In this document: piece by piece, positions 6,720 to 7,389 of the stretch | How positions within the stretch are numbered: position 1 is the first letter of the stretch | How the letters are laid out: each line of letters begins with the position of its first letter | Source of the DNA: an uncultured Erysipelotrichaceae bacterium | GTDB lineage: Bacteria; Bacillota_I; Bacilli_A; Erysipelotrichales; Erysipelotrichaceae | Assembly (NCBI GenBank): GCA_905201565.1 | Contig: CAJKOS010000090.1 | Location: 1-7,389 of the forward strand | Reading direction: 5' to 3' | Length of the DNA stretch: 7,389 nucleotides | Made by a program: the position numbers and the translations under genes | The notes under the pieces: model-generated | The model's input: the letters and a program-made list of their open reading frames with translations, nothing else | Databases searched by the model: none | What the model was told of the DNA's origin: nothing

Positions 6720-7184
6720 CTACCGAATGATATAGTCAGACGCAGGAATAACACCTGCTTCATATACACTATCTGGCGACCAGACACCTGATGCACTTTG
6801 TCCAGAAATACCTTCTGCCCTTACACCGGCTAATGGGCAATTTCTTTCCCGCACATAATTGTACATAAAGCGCTTCTGCCCTTTTTCAAACTTATAATGA
6901 TAATGTTTTTTGGGCGTTGCCGGATCAGAAGAACAGTCCGTTTCAAATACCTGTCCATATTTCCACCCTACCGCATGCGCTTCGTATTCCGTAGCAGTTC
7001 CCAGCATAAAGTGCATATAAAGACTTGTATCGTCTTCCTTTACCTGCCGGTCAGTGACTGCAGTACCACCGATAAAGTGAAATTCATACGGTCTATCCTG
7101 ATTACTTGCATTGATCTTTGTTGAAAGACCAATTGTCGCAATTGCCATAGCAGCCATAGCTGTTGTTATCAGTTTCTTTTTCAT
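6720..7184 (-). CDS. Small secreted protein, DUF2712-like, putative exported effector
   Basis: A preprotein of 154 residues (156 if the upstream ATG 7190 is used; positions below use that numbering). It has a classical signal peptide: basic KMKKK, hydrophobic core (about 7-23) and an INA cleavage site after Ala28, leaving a mature protein of about 128 residues beginning SNQDRPY. There are no further membrane segments. The body alternates short beta-like strands (YEFHFIGG, LYMHFMLGTATEYEAHAVGW, HYHYKFEKGQKRFMYNYVRE) and ends with GVRAEGISGQSASGVWSPDSV. Cys86 and Cys118 are the only mature cysteines and could form one disulfide. The NQDRPY start and the ASGVWSPDS ending resemble DUF2712-type secreted proteins; this is from memory. 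It is the first gene of the cluster, separated from the transporter by a hairpin, the arrangement expected for an abundant product made with less of its transporter. A bacteriocin or surface-signal role is inference. Confidence 0.82.
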   Translation of the reverse strand: MKKKLITTAMAAMAIATIGLSTKINASNQDRPYEFHFIGGTAVTDRQVKEDDTSLYMHFMLGTATEYEAHAVGWKYGQVFETDCSSDPATPKKHYHYKFEKGQKRFMYNYVRERNCPLAGVRAEGISGQSASGVWSPDSVYEAGVIPASDYIIR

Positions 7185-7193
7185 TTTCATAAT

Positions 7194-7199
7194 CTCCTT
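7194..7199 (-). promoter_or_regulatory. Ribosome binding site deciding the secreted-protein start
   Basis: AAGGAG on the minus strand lies only 3 bases before ATG 7190 but 9 bases before the in-frame ATG 7184. The spacing favours 7184, giving MKKKLITTAM as the mature translation start. The two options differ by two residues and do not change the signal peptide. Confidence 0.75.
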
Positions 7200-7209
7200 G
7201 AAAAAAGCA

Positions 7210-7389
7210 TTATTCTTTGTGCAAATGATGTGAATGACATGGCTTATGTGCTATATAGACTGCTTCCTGTAAAAACCACCCATTCACATGAATTTCTTTT
7301 CCTTTGACTCTGTATAGTAAATACAGAGTCATTCTAAAGTGGTACCCATAAGGAGGACAGCACCTTGACAGTGCTGGTACCCCTGTGGT
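7210..7389 (-). CDS. Possible 3' end of an unidentified minus-strand gene
   Basis: On the minus strand one frame is open from the window edge to TAA at 7212-7210, giving 59 residues (ending AHKPCHSHHLHKE, with segments LYLLYRVKGKEIHVNGWFLQEA). The stop is 19 bases before ATG 7190 and 25 before the preferred start at 7184, the spacing expected within an operon. I do not recognise the sequence. A chance open frame of this length is quite possible, and the perfect inverted repeat at 7306-7330 and repeated GGTACC segments inside it look more like non-coding DNA. Treat it as a candidate that needs the adjacent sequence. Confidence 0.25.
   Translation of the reverse strand, partial: TTGVPALSRCCPPYGYHFRMTLYLLYRVKGKEIHVNGWFLQEAVYIAHKPCHSHHLHKE
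7306..7330. promoter_or_regulatory. Perfect 10-bp inverted repeat, possible operator upstream of the cluster
   Basis: GACTCTGTAT (7306-7315) and ATACAGAGTC (7321-7330) are perfect complements around AGTAA. No T-run follows on either strand, so it is not a standard terminator. It overlaps weak -10-like hexamers on both strands: TATACA on the minus strand, with TTTAGA 16 bases before it, and TATAGT on the plus strand. It lies about 120 bases upstream of the secreted-protein gene. A dimeric regulator controlling the minus-strand cluster, or a divergent pair, is a reasonable reading. Confidence 0.45.
7350..7389 (+). CDS. Possible divergent gene start at window edge
   Basis: AAGGAGG (7350-7356) is a near-ideal Shine-Dalgarno sequence 8 bases before TTG 7365, which opens a short frame (MTVLVPLW) running off the window. 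The same bases also form a 6-bp hairpin (CAGCAC 7358-7363 with GTGCTG 7371-7376) and carry two copies of GGTACC (7341 and 7377). This reading is incompatible in spirit with the minus-strand frame over the same bases; the data do not choose between them. Confidence 0.2.

Noticed and set aside
6720..7184. Secreted protein as a lactococcin 972 family bacteriocin
   Set aside because: General layout is similar (Sec signal, transporter next door), but the mature chain is longer and the permeases are not the large, roughly 650-residue type linked to that family.
7331..7389. T-box riboswitch because of GTGGTACC at 7339-7346
   Set aside because: The rest of the T-box core is not matched, and no antiterminator/terminator pair with a T-run is present within the window.
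1..7389. CRISPR arrays, tRNA, rRNA or insertion sequences
   Set aside because: I see no regular direct repeats, no tRNA cloverleaf or rRNA segments and no transposase-like protein on either strand.

Overview
The window looks like low-to-moderate GC Gram-positive DNA (Bacillota). The grounds are strong AGGAGG-type ribosome binding sites, short hairpin-plus-U terminators, signal peptides of the MKKK type and the protein families present. A gut Erysipelotrichales or Clostridia-like host would fit, but this is an impression and not something the sequence proves.

Layout. Bases 1-635 (+) carry the C-terminal two thirds of phosphate acetyltransferase, a housekeeping gene closed by a clear intrinsic terminator (644-670). 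A short intergenic region follows, with an extended -10 promoter and a perfect 18-bp palindrome (703-720). These lead into a lone + strand gene (737-2116) for a DUF234-type AAA ATPase fused to a PD-(D/E)xK nuclease-like domain. It ends at a terminator hairpin (2118-2149) that also lies just past the end of the convergent minus-strand genes.

The rest (7190 down to 2148) is one co-directional minus-strand cluster. Its genes overlap or nearly touch, except for a hairpin-bearing gap after the first. In transcription order they are: a signal-peptide-bearing secreted protein of about 128 mature residues (DUF2712-like); two six-helix ABC-2-like permeases; a BcrA/LanF-type ABC ATPase whose Q-loop glutamine is replaced by glutamate (an E-loop, as in lantibiotic-immunity transporters); two single-pass proteins with beta-rich extracellular domains; and a membrane-anchored C39-like cysteine peptidase. 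The most interesting reading is an uncharacterised secreted-polypeptide system: an exported product, a transporter for export, resistance or self-protection, two surface accessory proteins and a surface peptidase. That functional link is inferred from gene order, topology and motifs.

Upstream of the cluster (7191-7389) the DNA is ambiguous. It holds a perfect 10-bp inverted repeat over weak promoter-like sequence. It also holds a minus-strand frame open from the window edge to a stop 19 bases before the secreted-protein gene, and a possible divergent + strand start at 7365. The window ends before this can be decided.
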